Below are positions 18,981 to 28,070 of a stretch of DNA of 64,000 nucleotides, in pieces. The translations under genes were made by a program, and so were the position numbers. The notes under the pieces are model-generated. The model did no database searches, was not told the origin of the DNA, and was given only the letters and a program-made list of their open reading frames with translations. Each line of letters begins with the position of its first letter. Position 1 is the stretch's first letter. Origin of the DNA: an uncultured Pseudoteredinibacter sp. (GTDB lineage: Bacteria; Pseudomonadota; Gammaproteobacteria; Pseudomonadales; Cellvibrionaceae); contig NZ_CANMSS010000005.1 of assembly GCF_947500695.1 (NCBI RefSeq), positions 248,001 to 312,000 of the forward strand, written 5' to 3'.

Positions 18981-20669
18981 ATGCGATTCCCTCTCTCCCG
19001 TCGCCAATTATTAGCCGGTGTAACGGCAGCGTCCGCTCTTTCGGTAGTGGGTTGTACTACTGAAAATAAAAGCCGCTCAGCGGCAAGCTCTTTCCAGCAT
19101 GGTGTAGCCAGCGGTGATCCGGATCACAATAGCTTGGTTATCTGGACTCGAGTGAGCACGGACAAAGATTTTGAAAACGTGAGTTGGGAAGTCGCCAAAG
19201 ATATAGATTTCAATGATATTGTTGCCAGTGGCAATCAAACGACGAGTGCCGAGCGTGACTTCACGGTTAAAGTGCTGGTGAATAAATTGCTACCGGGCAA
19301 CCGTTATTTCTATCGCTTTAAAACCGCTGCTGGTAGCTCAATGATTGGTCGTACAAAAACGCTGGCTAGTGGGCATGTTAGCAAGCTAGGTTTGGCGGTT
19401 GCTTCTTGCTCTAACTTTCCGTTTGGTTACTTCAATGCCTATGATGCCATTGCCAAAGATGAGCAAGTTGATTTGGTATTGCACTTGGGCGATTACATCT
19501 ATGAATATGCTGAAGATGGTTGGGGCGGTAATGTAGGTAAAGAAATAGAGCGCGTGCATCTGCCTGCGCATGAAATTGTTTCCTTAGAAGATTATCGTCA
19601 GCGGCATGCTCAATATAAAACTGATCATGGTTCACAGCATATGCACGCGGCTCACCCGTTAATTCCAATCTGGGATGATCATGAGACGACGAATAACCCG
19701 TGGATGAATGGTGCGCAAAACCACCAGCCAGGAACCGAGGGTGATTGGTCCAATCGTCGCAGCGCTTCCCTACAGGCTTATTACGAATGGATGCCAATTC
19801 GTGAGCCTTCCATCGGTATGAGTAGGGCCCAGTACTGGCGTAACTTCAGCTATGGTGATCTGGCCGATATCATTACTTTGGAAACGCGTCATACCGGACG
19901 TGCCTTGCAAATTGATTATGCTGAGCACTTACCAAAAATTAAAACGGCGCAAGATCGTGATCGTTTTATGCAGGAAGTGCTTGCGGCCCCAGAGAGAAAC
20001 ATGCTCTCAAAAGATATGGAGTCTTTCCTCGATAAATCTCTGCGTAACTCTGTGTCTGAAAAACGCCGCTGGCGCATTATTGCCAATCAAATTCCCATGG
20101 CTCGTACGCATGTCCCCAGTTTAAAACATCCATTTTTTAACGACCTAATCAAAGGTTTAAGCAAAAAGGACCCAAGCGATGCGGTTGCAGAAGAATGGAA
20201 AGTGATGGGGCGCGTAGGTGAGTTGGACTTGCCGTTTTATCTTGATACTTGGGATGGCTACGGGGCGGCTCGTGAACGTTTTTATGATTTGTGTGCTGCT
20301 GCGGGCGCCAAAGACCTTTTAGTACTCACGGGTGATAGCCATGCCTATTGGCAAAATCAGCTCTTTAATCAAAAGGGTGAGCGCATGGGGGTAGAAATTG
20401 GTACTACTGGAATTAGTTCGCCAGGTGACTTTCTGCGTTTAGGTATTGAGGGAGCAGAGCTGCTTGATAATTTGGTAGCTGAGCATAACCCTGAAGTGAT
20501 TTACACCGACAATCGCTATAACGGATATGTGCGCGTTGTGCTGGATCACGATAAGGCGGCCACTGAGTTTGTGACGGTTTCAACAGTGCTAAAGCCAGAG
20601 TACAAAACTGAAGTTGTTCGTAGCTTCAATGTGGTTAACGATCAGGAAAGCCTTAACTATACTTCTTAA
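18981..20669 (+). CDS. PhoD-family alkaline phosphatase/phosphodiesterase, Tat-exported
   Basis: A secreted metallophosphoesterase. The N-terminus MRFPLSRRQLLAG is a twin-arginine signal, and SVVGCT provides a possible lipobox, so it is exported folded and perhaps lipid-anchored. Family motifs are HLGDYIYEY, WDDHETTNN and LTGDSHAYW, which hold the Fe/Ca ligands of PhoD enzymes. I choose ATG 18981 because it has an AGG-type SD about 9 nt upstream; a TTG nine bases earlier has none. PhoD enzymes release phosphate or alcohols from phosphodiesters, including choline from phospholipids, which would fit the BetI-like regulator nearby (inference). A hairpin follows at 20719. Confidence 0.88.
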   Translation: MRFPLSRRQLLAGVTAASALSVVGCTTENKSRSAASSFQHGVASGDPDHNSLVIWTRVSTDKDFENVSWEVAKDIDFNDIVASGNQTTSAERDFTVKVLVNKLLPGNRYFYRFKTAAGSSMIGRTKTLASGHVSKLGLAVASCSNFPFGYFNAYDAIAKDEQVDLVLHLGDYIYEYAEDGWGGNVGKEIERVHLPAHEIVSLEDYRQRHAQYKTDHGSQHMHAAHPLIPIWDDHETTNNPWMNGAQNHQPGTEGDWSNRRSASLQAYYEWMPIREPSIGMSRAQYWRNFSYGDLADIITLETRHTGRALQIDYAEHLPKIKTAQDRDRFMQEVLAAPERNMLSKDMESFLDKSLRNSVSEKRRWRIIANQIPMARTHVPSLKHPFFNDLIKGLSKKDPSDAVAEEWKVMGRVGELDLPFYLDTWDGYGAARERFYDLCAAAGAKDLLVLTGDSHAYWQNQLFNQKGERMGVEIGTTGISSPGDFLRLGIEGAELLDNLVAEHNPEVIYTDNRYNGYVRVVLDHDKAATEFVTVSTVLKPEYKTEVVRSFNVVNDQESLNYTS

Positions 20670-20718
20670 TTGCCACTGTTAATTGGCATTCTCAATTGGC
20701 AGCACTAAACCGTATTTC

Positions 20719-20740
20719 GGGGTAGCTACTCAGCTGCCCC
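20719..20740 (+). terminator. Hairpin after the PhoD gene
   Basis: GGGGTAGCT pairs with AGCTGCCCC around a 4-nt loop, followed by ATCTTCTT. The U-tract is weak, so termination is only probable. Confidence 0.5.
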
Positions 20741-20961
20741 ATCTTCTTACTTCTGGGTCGTTTAAAAAATAACCAGCACATCCTTAATCCTAGCTTTGGA
20801 GATTTCCCTGTATTATTTTGAAAATCCGGCTTGGTATCAATATTTGATGCTTTGTGTTGAGATTTGCGAGACTTTTGGCTTTAATAGTTGCGAAATATAA
20901 TCCTTAAGGCCAGTATTGCCCCAGTTCGAAAGCAAATATCTGCCTATTGATCGAGGTGCTT

Positions 20962-21720
20962 ATGTCCCAGACCCAAGCTATTGTTGACGGCCTGAAACGA
21001 GAATTGAAGGCCCAAGGTAAGACCTATGCCCATGTGGCTAAGGCCTTAGAGTTGAGCGAAGCTAGTGTAAAGCGCTTGTTTTCCTCAGCCAATATCTCCC
21101 TGCAAAGACTCGATAGTCTCTGCGAGCTACTTGGGATGACGGTTGCCGAGCTGGCCAATAAGGCCCAGGCTCAGCAATCTATCAGCCAGCTAAGCCAAGA
21201 GCAGGAGCAGCAATTGGTTGACCAGCCCAAATTACTTTTGGTGGCGGTTTGTGCATTGAATAGATGGCAGTTTCACGAGATCGTGCATACCTATCAACTC
21301 AGTGGCGCAGAGTGTGTGCAACTCTTAGCCAAACTAGATCGTCTTCGTTTAATTGAGTTGCTGCCGAATAATCGCATTAAGTTATTGGTTGATCGTGGCT
21401 TTCGCTGGTTGCCTGAAGGTCCAATTCAGCAGTACTTCCGTCAGCAAATTCAAAGCGATTATTTCGCCAGTAGCTTTGATGGCGCGGGCGAGCTAATGTT
21501 GTTCCAAAATGCTATGTTATCCCCAAGCGCCAATGCCATTATGCAGCGCAAAATAGAAAGCTTGGCACGCGAGTTTAACCAGCTCGCCGAAGAGGATAAA
21601 AACTTACCACTCGAAGAGCGTTTTGGCAGTAGCTTGATGATAGCTATTCGCCCATGGGAAGTTCAAAGCTTTCAGCGCCTTCGTCGTCCGGGTACGGGCA
21701 AACAGTTTCCAGCTGCCTAG
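20962..21720 (+). CDS. XRE-type HTH transcriptional regulator
   Basis: A 252-aa DNA-binding protein. Residues 5-65 form a Cro/CI-type helix-turn-helix (TYAHVAKALELSEASVKRLF, then LDSLCELLGMTVAEL); the remaining 180 residues are helical and carry no domain I can name. I prefer ATG 20962, with GAGG 6 nt upstream, over the TTG at 20947. It precedes the MFS-PlsC gene by 62 bp in the same direction and may control it. Confidence 0.85.
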   Translation: MSQTQAIVDGLKRELKAQGKTYAHVAKALELSEASVKRLFSSANISLQRLDSLCELLGMTVAELANKAQAQQSISQLSQEQEQQLVDQPKLLLVAVCALNRWQFHEIVHTYQLSGAECVQLLAKLDRLRLIELLPNNRIKLLVDRGFRWLPEGPIQQYFRQQIQSDYFASSFDGAGELMLFQNAMLSPSANAIMQRKIESLAREFNQLAEEDKNLPLEERFGSSLMIAIRPWEVQSFQRLRRPGTGKQFPAA

Positions 21721-21782
21721 CCCCCTTGTGGCTTATAAGAGTGCCCCTAGTGGCTCATCAGATTTATTGAAAAGGAATTAGC

Positions 21783-23666
21783 ATGTCACATCATAGTAGT
21801 CAGTTTGAGTTACTCGGTCAGAGACGGTTTTTGCCCCTCTTTCTGACACAGTTCTTTGGTGCTTTTAATGATAATGTTTTTAAAAATGCGCTGATCGTTT
21901 TACTAGTATTCAGTATTGGTCAAAACAGCGAGCAAATGGCGGTTTTGAGTAACCTTGCCGCCGGCTTGTTTATTCTGCCGTTCTTTCTGTTTTCATCATC
22001 GGCTGGCCAGTTGGCCGATAAGTTTAATAAAGCCGCTTTAATAAAATGGATCAAGGCCTTTGAGGTTGTCATTATGGGGTTTGCTGCATGGGCGATGTGG
22101 CAAAACAGTGTGCCAGCGATGATGAGTGTGCTCTTTTTGTTGGGTTTTCAATCGGCGATGTTTGGCCCTGTTAAATATGCCATTCTTCCCCAAGCCGTGC
22201 ATGAAACCGAGCTGGTAGGTGCTAATGCCCAAATCGAAATGGGTACCTTTAGTGCGATTTTACTAGGTACTGTGCTGGGTGGTGTTTTAGCTAACAGCGA
22301 GCAGGCCACACTTTGGGTGTCTATTGCTGTGGTAACGGTATCTGGCATTGGTTTTATGACCAGCCTGTTTATTCCTAAAGTGCCGGCTTCCAACCCAGAC
22401 TTAAAGTTTAACTGGAACCCCCTGAGCCAGACACTTCGTGTTGTAAAAATGGCCCGCTCAAATCACACGGTATTTTTATCGATCTTGGGTATTTCTTGGT
22501 TTTGGTTTATAGGTGCTGCGTATTTAACTCAGTTACCTGTATTCACCAAAGATGTTTTGGGCTGTGACCCTACCGTCGTTACCTTTTTGTTGTGTGTGTT
22601 TACCGTTGGCGTTGCGCTGGGTTCTTTATTGTGCGAAAGAATGTCTGGCCAGAAAGTAGAAATGGGTTTGGTGCCTTTTGGTGCTGCCGGTATCAGTCTA
22701 TTCGGTATTCACAGTTATTTTGCAGCAGCCGGCTTTGTAGCCTTGGATAATGGTGATTTTTGGCAATTTCTAATGGCGCCGGGCAGTTTACCAGTTATCT
22801 TTGATCTGATGATGATTGGTGTTTTTGGTGGCTTTTATATTGTACCGCTGTATGCCGTGATTCAAATCCGCTCGGAAGAAAAAACACGCGCTCAAATGAT
22901 CTCCGTAAATAATATTATGAACGCTTTATTTATGGTGGGCTCAGCCTTGATGGGAGTTCTATTCCTAGCAGTACTTGATTTGAGTATCCCGTATTTCCTA
23001 CTTACCATCGCTTTAATGAACATCGGCATTGCACTGTTTATCTTCTATCAGGTACCTGAATTTACCATGCGATTTTTGGTATGGATTCTTAGCCACACCA
23101 TGTACCGTGTTAAGCACAAAGATCTGGATAAGATTCCCGAAAAAGATGGCGCGATCATTGTTTGTAACCACGTGAGCTATATGGATGCCTTGCTGTTGGC
23201 TGGTGCAGTGCGTCGCCCGATTCGCTTTATCATGTTTAAGCCCATCTATGATTTGCCGGTATTAAACTTTATTTTCAGAACAGGCCGTACTATTCCTATT
23301 ATTTCTCAGCATGTTGATAAAGAGGCCTATGAGCGCGCTTTTGATGAAATATCTGAAGGTCTAGAAGCCGGGGATCTATTGTGTATCTTCCCAGAAGGCA
23401 AGCTTACCGAAAGCGGCGCGATTAATGAGTTCAAAACGGGCATCGAGCGCATCATAGAACGCAATCCAGTCCCAGTAGTGCCAATGGCCCTTAAAGGACT
23501 ATGGGGAAGCTTTTTCAGTCATAAAAACGGCCAAGCGATGCTTTCCCTACCAAGACGTTTTTGGTCCAAAGTTGAAGTTGTTGCTGCAGACGCCATCGAG
23601 CCAGAGCAAGCTACAGCCGCTGAGCTGGAGCAAGCTGTAAAAGAACTGCGTGGGAATGCGGCTTAG
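21783..23666 (+). CDS. MFS-PlsC fusion: lysophospholipid transporter / acyltransferase (LplT-Aas-like)
   Basis: A 627-aa bifunctional membrane protein. Residues 1-430 are an LplT-like MFS domain (FLTQFFGAFNDNVFKNAL is the typical first helix) that flips lysophospholipid inward; residues 435-625 are a PlsC acyltransferase with NHVSYMDALL (HX4D) and FPEGKLTESG. In many bacteria the same chain continues into an AMP-binding acyl-ACP synthetase domain; here it stops, and a separate AMP-binding ligase gene follows at 24427. An SD AAGGA precedes the ATG by 5-6 nt. Confidence 0.9.
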   Translation: MSHHSSQFELLGQRRFLPLFLTQFFGAFNDNVFKNALIVLLVFSIGQNSEQMAVLSNLAAGLFILPFFLFSSSAGQLADKFNKAALIKWIKAFEVVIMGFAAWAMWQNSVPAMMSVLFLLGFQSAMFGPVKYAILPQAVHETELVGANAQIEMGTFSAILLGTVLGGVLANSEQATLWVSIAVVTVSGIGFMTSLFIPKVPASNPDLKFNWNPLSQTLRVVKMARSNHTVFLSILGISWFWFIGAAYLTQLPVFTKDVLGCDPTVVTFLLCVFTVGVALGSLLCERMSGQKVEMGLVPFGAAGISLFGIHSYFAAAGFVALDNGDFWQFLMAPGSLPVIFDLMMIGVFGGFYIVPLYAVIQIRSEEKTRAQMISVNNIMNALFMVGSALMGVLFLAVLDLSIPYFLLTIALMNIGIALFIFYQVPEFTMRFLVWILSHTMYRVKHKDLDKIPEKDGAIIVCNHVSYMDALLLAGAVRRPIRFIMFKPIYDLPVLNFIFRTGRTIPIISQHVDKEAYERAFDEISEGLEAGDLLCIFPEGKLTESGAINEFKTGIERIIERNPVPVVPMALKGLWGSFFSHKNGQAMLSLPRRFWSKVEVVAADAIEPEQATAAELEQAVKELRGNAA

Positions 23667-23698
23667 TGTTTAATAAGGCTCAAGGGGGTAATCAATTT

Positions 23699-24229
23699 TT
23701 GAAAATGCCCCCTATTGCTGTTTTGATAGCGGCGTTATTTTTACCTCAGCTCGCGGAGGCTAATGGCGGGCTTCCTATTATTTTCATGGTGAACGCCTAT
23801 GCATTTTTGTTTGGGGCTGTCCTTGTATTTTTGATTGAACTTGCATACTTAAAACGGTTGGCCCCTGAGGTAGGTTTCAAACAACTGGTCCTATGTGTTT
23901 TTAAATTCAACTTATACTCCACCCTGGCGGGTGTGTTTATAATTCCAGCTGTTTTTCTTTTGCTGCGAATCGATCCAGTAATATGGGCAATTTTCTACGA
24001 GCCCTCAGAGGCCACTATGAACTTTGTGTGGTGGTCCTCTCTAATTCTTGATTTCGTTTTGGCTTACGCGGCCACTATTTATATTGAATATCGAACCTTA
24101 AAAACCTCAAAGGTGGCGGAAGTTTTAGAGGAACGTGCTGCCTTGATACGTCATGTACTTCAGTTTAATGCGCTGAGCTACGGTGTATTGATCATTATTG
24201 CTTACCATGGCTATCAGCAGTTCTTTTAG
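23699..24229 (+). CDS. Small membrane protein, unknown function
   Basis: I do not recognise the family. With the TTG start at 23699, supported by GGGGGT 9 nt upstream, it has 176 aa; GTG 23666 (overlapping the previous stop) and ATG 23705 are alternatives. The N-terminus (KMPPIAVLIAALFLPQLAEA) looks like a signal peptide or first helix, followed by three more hydrophobic segments (about 30-52, 72-98 and 112-135) and a last one at the C-terminus. It is tightly coupled to the MFS-PlsC gene. Confidence 0.65.
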   Translation: MKMPPIAVLIAALFLPQLAEANGGLPIIFMVNAYAFLFGAVLVFLIELAYLKRLAPEVGFKQLVLCVFKFNLYSTLAGVFIIPAVFLLLRIDPVIWAIFYEPSEATMNFVWWSSLILDFVLAYAATIYIEYRTLKTSKVAEVLEERAALIRHVLQFNALSYGVLIIIAYHGYQQFF

Positions 24230-24253
24230 CTTAAGGCTGGTAGCACCGTTTCC

Positions 24254-24271
24254 GGAGTCAGACCTGACCCC
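24254..24271. repeat. REP-like GGGGTCAG palindrome, copy 1
   Basis: GGAGTCAGACCTGACCCC: an imperfect palindrome whose minus strand starts GGGGTCAGG. It shares its ends with the elements at 58699 and 60603. Located 25 bp after a stop codon. Confidence 0.6.
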
Positions 24272-24426
24272 TTTTAAGAAGTAGATCCCTAAATCTTGCA
24301 ACCGTACATCCTTAGCTAGCCTCATTCCCCAGCTGAATGTCGTCTTCCACCATGGCCAATATCATCAAATAGTGAGAGCCTAGTCATAGGGCTTAGGCCG
24401 TCGAGAAATAACAATAAGGAGCCGGT

Positions 24427-25974
24427 ATGTCATCTACGATTTACTTTGCCGATCAGGCAATTGATGAAAGCAGTTTTCACAGTGGTGCCAGAAAAATTGC
24501 AGCGGTACTGAAAGATAGTGGCGTTGAGCCAGATGATGCGATTGCTATTTTAATGCGCAATGAGCCGGTCTATCTGCAGATTATCGAGGCCTGCCGCTAT
24601 GTTGGGGCTCGCTATGTGGCGCTAAACTGGCACGGCTCTGCGGCCGAGATAGCCCATATCCTGGAAGATTCCCAGTCTAAGGTTTTAATCGCCCATCAGG
24701 ATTTATTGGATGCTTTATCTGGCAATGAGGTCTTTAATCAGCAAAGCGATAAGATCTCTGTTTTTTCCTGCAGCACGCCAAAATCCATTGCCGATAAATA
24801 CAATCTCGACAGTAGTGAAAAGCAGTCCACCGCTCAGTCTTTAGAATCGGCGATCGACAAAAGCGAGGAAATCGCTACGGAGCCTCAAAAAGTAAGGGGC
24901 TTATTTGCTTATACCTCCGGCAGTACTGGCCGACCCAAGGGAATCACTCGCCCAGCCAGCCCCGATGCCCCCGATCGCTATATGATGTACCAAATGCTGG
25001 GGCAGGGCTTTATGTTCCTACAACCTGGCGATAAGTTTTATATGGCAGCACCCATGTATCACAGTGCGCCCAATACTTTGAGTTTATCGGCACTGGCCAC
25101 GCCGGAAGTGGATATTTATATAGAGCCTCAGTTTGATCCAGAGGCCTTCCTCAAGGCTGTTGAAGAACACAAGATAAGCCACGCTTACATTGTCCCCACG
25201 ATGATGGTGCGCCTATTAAAACTACCCCAAGAAATGCGCAGCAAATACGATGTGAGCAGCTTGCGTTATTCCGTGTCCACCGGCTCGCCCTGCCCGGTAG
25301 ATGTGAAGGAAGCGATGATCGATTGGTTTGGCCCAGTGTTTAATGAAAGTTATGGTGCCAGCGAACTGGGCTTTATGACCTTAATCAGCTCGACTGAAGC
25401 CCAAGAAAAACCTGGCTCGGTAGGTCGTGCCCGCGAAGGTACGGCCATTAAAATTTATGATGATGAGCTCAATGAATTGCCCGCAGGTGAAACCGGCACC
25501 ATCTATATCCACTCCATGCTCGCATCAGGCTTTGGCTACACCAATAGCGAAGGCGATCTCAGCGATCAAGAACTGGGAGGCTTTGCCACAGTTGGTGATG
25601 TGGGCTACCTAGACGAAGAGGGTTTCTTGTTTATCAGCGATCGCAAAAAAGAAATGATTATTTCGGGCGGTGCCAATATCTTTCCGAGTGAAATTGAAGC
25701 TGAAATTTTACGTCTGCCCGAAATATTGGACTGCGCAGTGTTTGGTGCACCTGATGAAGAGTTCGGTGAAAAAATCGTCGCTGCTGTACAGTTACAAGCT
25801 GACAGTGAATTGAGCCTAAATGATTTACAGCAGGCGCTAGAGGGTAATTTGGCAAGGTTCAAAATGCCTCGCAAGCTGGATATTCATGATGCTTTGCCAA
25901 GGGAAGATAGCGGCAAGATATTTAAGAAACGCTTGAAAGATCCTTATTGGGAAGACGCAGGAAGAAAGGTTTAA
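24427..25974 (+). CDS. AMP-binding acyl-CoA/acyl-ACP synthetase
   Basis: A 515-aa ANL-superfamily ligase that activates a carboxylic acid with ATP. Motifs: YTSGSTGRPKG (P-loop, near 160-171), NESYGASELG, VGDVGYLDEEGFLFISDRKKE, and the C-terminal catalytic Lys in DSGKIFKKRLKDPYW. It belongs to the medium-size acyl-CoA synthetases; substrate unknown. The position 450 bp after the MFS-PlsC gene, in the same direction, raises the possibility that it supplies the activity of the missing third Aas domain, but it could equally be an ordinary fatty-acid ligase. An SD AAGGAG lies 7 nt before the ATG. Confidence 0.88.
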   Translation: MSSTIYFADQAIDESSFHSGARKIAAVLKDSGVEPDDAIAILMRNEPVYLQIIEACRYVGARYVALNWHGSAAEIAHILEDSQSKVLIAHQDLLDALSGNEVFNQQSDKISVFSCSTPKSIADKYNLDSSEKQSTAQSLESAIDKSEEIATEPQKVRGLFAYTSGSTGRPKGITRPASPDAPDRYMMYQMLGQGFMFLQPGDKFYMAAPMYHSAPNTLSLSALATPEVDIYIEPQFDPEAFLKAVEEHKISHAYIVPTMMVRLLKLPQEMRSKYDVSSLRYSVSTGSPCPVDVKEAMIDWFGPVFNESYGASELGFMTLISSTEAQEKPGSVGRAREGTAIKIYDDELNELPAGETGTIYIHSMLASGFGYTNSEGDLSDQELGGFATVGDVGYLDEEGFLFISDRKKEMIISGGANIFPSEIEAEILRLPEILDCAVFGAPDEEFGEKIVAAVQLQADSELSLNDLQQALEGNLARFKMPRKLDIHDALPREDSGKIFKKRLKDPYWEDAGRKV

Positions 25975-25985
25975 AAGAATAAAAC

Positions 25986-26014
25986 TCTGGGGGCTCGCAA
26001 TTAAAGCCCCCAGA
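25986..26014. terminator. Bidirectional hairpin between convergent genes
   Basis: CTGGGGGCT and AGCCCCCAG form a perfect 9-bp stem (10 with the flanking T-A) around a 9-nt loop, placed between the stops of the ligase gene and nupC. No long T-run follows. Confidence 0.6.
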
Positions 26015-26039
26015 ATAGACTGGCTACTGAATTTAGCGC

Positions 26040-27269
26040 TTAGCTAACTAAGGTAAAAGACAAGAAGAATCCAGCAATACAAGCACTCATCAGGTTGGCC
26101 ATAAAGCCACCGATTACAGCTTTCAGGCCGAGTTTGGCAACATCTTTGCGACGTTCTGGAGCAATGGTGCCAAAGCCACCTAGTAAGATACCAATCGAAG
26201 AGAAGTTAGCAAAACCGCATAGTGCAAAGGTAATAACGGCTTGGCTGTATGGGCTTAGCTGATCTTTGATCTCGGCAAAGTTGGCGTAAGCGATAAACTC
26301 ATTAAGTACCAGCTTCTGACCAATTAAGCTGCCAGCGGTAATGGATTCTTCCCAAGGCACGCCCATTAGAACCGCTACAATGCGGAAGACATGACCCAAA
26401 ATCCATTCAAGAGATAAATGCTCTAAACCAATCCAGCCACCTACAGCCCCTAGGATACCGTTTAGCATTGCAATCAGAGCGATAAAGGCGATCAACATAG
26501 CGCCAATATTGGCCGCTAGTATCAGACCTTGTGAGGTACCGCTTGCGGCGGCGTCGATCACATTGACGTATTCTTCTTTATAGATTTCGCCTTCTTCGCT
26601 GGCGGCATCCAGCTCTTCGGTTTCAGGCTCTAGAATTTTAGCCATCAGTAGGGCGCCTGGCGCTGCCATAAAGCTGGCCGCAAGCAAATACTTAAGCTCA
26701 ACACCTAGCCCAACGTAGCCGGCCAATACCGAACCGGCAACGGTAGCGGTACCACCTACCATCACTGCAAATAACTGTGAGCGGCTAAGGGTAGGAATAT
26801 AAGGTTTGATGGTAAGTGGGGCTTCGGCCTGGCCGATAAAAATATTCGCAGCGGCTACCATGGATTCTGTGCGGCTGGTGCCTAAGAGCTTACGTAGGCC
26901 GCCACCGATAACCCGAATTACCCAGATCATTACACCCCAGTGGTAAAGAACGGCAACCAAAGCAGAGAAGAAAATCACCACCGGCAGAACATGGAAGGCG
27001 AAGATAAAGCCCATCTTCATGCGGCCAATGTCACCGAATAAAAACTTAATGCCATCTTGGGCGTAGTTTAAAACGCTGGAAACAGTTTCCGAGAGGCTGG
27101 CCAACATGGTTTGGCCAAAAGGCACATAAAGAACCAAGGCGCCTAGAGATACTTGCAGCATAAAGGCGGCACCAACCGTGCGCCAGCTTACTGAGCTGCG
27201 GTTTTTCGAAAATGCAAAAGCAACGGCCAGCAGACACAGCATGCCCACTAGAGGTATCAAAGAAGTCAA
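26040..27269 (-). CDS. nupC: NupC-type concentrative nucleoside transporter
   Basis: Inner-membrane symporter that imports nucleosides with H+ or Na+. The 409-aa chain has the CNT-family layout: N-terminal helices, FIGQAEAPLTIKPY, the gate region with GGTATVAGSVLAGYV, and the conserved LVLNEFIAY and CGFANFSSIGI blocks. It starts 48 bp after the Udk stop and is in the same operon, so imported uridine or cytidine would be phosphorylated immediately. Confidence 0.92.
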   Translation of the reverse strand: MTSLIPLVGMLCLLAVAFAFSKNRSSVSWRTVGAAFMLQVSLGALVLYVPFGQTMLASLSETVSSVLNYAQDGIKFLFGDIGRMKMGFIFAFHVLPVVIFFSALVAVLYHWGVMIWVIRVIGGGLRKLLGTSRTESMVAAANIFIGQAEAPLTIKPYIPTLSRSQLFAVMVGGTATVAGSVLAGYVGLGVELKYLLAASFMAAPGALLMAKILEPETEELDAASEEGEIYKEEYVNVIDAAASGTSQGLILAANIGAMLIAFIALIAMLNGILGAVGGWIGLEHLSLEWILGHVFRIVAVLMGVPWEESITAGSLIGQKLVLNEFIAYANFAEIKDQLSPYSQAVITFALCGFANFSSIGILLGGFGTIAPERRKDVAKLGLKAVIGGFMANLMSACIAGFFLSFTLVS

Positions 27270-27316
27270 AGGACGCTCCTTGGCGGTATTGTTGTATTTG
27301 TATAAGCCTTGCGGCT

Positions 27317-27952
27317 CTATGCCTGCGTGTTCACATTATGGGATAGGTGATCACGAAGTAATGCCAGGCTGCGTCCCGGCTCTGCGGTGCCAGATAATAC
27401 CACATCCGCTTGCTGACGGGAGGGCAGAATATAAGCTTCGGCCATAGGGCGCACGGTGGCCTGATATTGGCTCAGTACAGATTCCATATCCCGGCCGCGT
27501 TGCTGGATATCCCGTTCTAAACGTCTTATTAAGCAGATATCCATGGGCGTATCGACGTAGATATTAAGATCTGAAAAGTTGCGTAATTTCTCTTGTGACA
27601 GCAACAAGATGCCTTCCACAATGATGATGGGGCAGGGCTTAAGGGTTTTTACTTGGTCGCTGCGGGTATGTTGGCTAAAGTCATAAACCGGCATATCAAC
27701 GCTATGCCCAGCTTGCAGTTGCTGCAATTGCTGTAATAGCAACTCATGCTCAAAGGCGCTCGGGTGATCGTAATTCTGTTCACAGCGCTCGGCGAAGGCT
27801 TTATCGTTCTGATCCCGATAATAGTTATCTTCGTGGATGATATTTACACAATCAGGCCCTTGGCTTTCACTGAGTGAGGCGGCTAAGGCTTCGCTAAGGC
27901 TGGATTTACCTGAGCCCGATGGCCCACTGATCAGAATAATGGTTGAACGCAT
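27317..27952 (-). CDS. udk: Uridine kinase
   Basis: Phosphorylates uridine and cytidine to UMP and CMP in pyrimidine salvage. From ATG 27952 the protein has 211 aa, nearly the length of E. coli Udk, with P-loop GPSGSGKSSL at residues 9-18, the HEDNYYRDQ block, DHPSAFEHELL and a Walker B-like IIIVEGILLL. A TTG 57 bases further upstream would add a non-conserved extension, so I reject it. First gene of the udk-nupC operon, divergent from the M13 peptidase gene. Confidence 0.92.
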   Translation of the reverse strand: MRSTIILISGPSGSGKSSLSEALAASLSESQGPDCVNIIHEDNYYRDQNDKAFAERCEQNYDHPSAFEHELLLQQLQQLQAGHSVDMPVYDFSQHTRSDQVKTLKPCPIIIVEGILLLSQEKLRNFSDLNIYVDTPMDICLIRRLERDIQQRGRDMESVLSQYQATVRPMAEAYILPSRQQADVVLSGTAEPGRSLALLRDHLSHNVNTQA

Positions 27953-28070
27953 TTGGCAATTTCTATCGTCTAATGGAGAGGCCGCACTATAGCAATACAG
28001 GCGCCGCAATTCACGCGCCGAAGAACATAAGTGCCAATACTATTGGTTAAAATCCGAACAGGAGAGGAAG

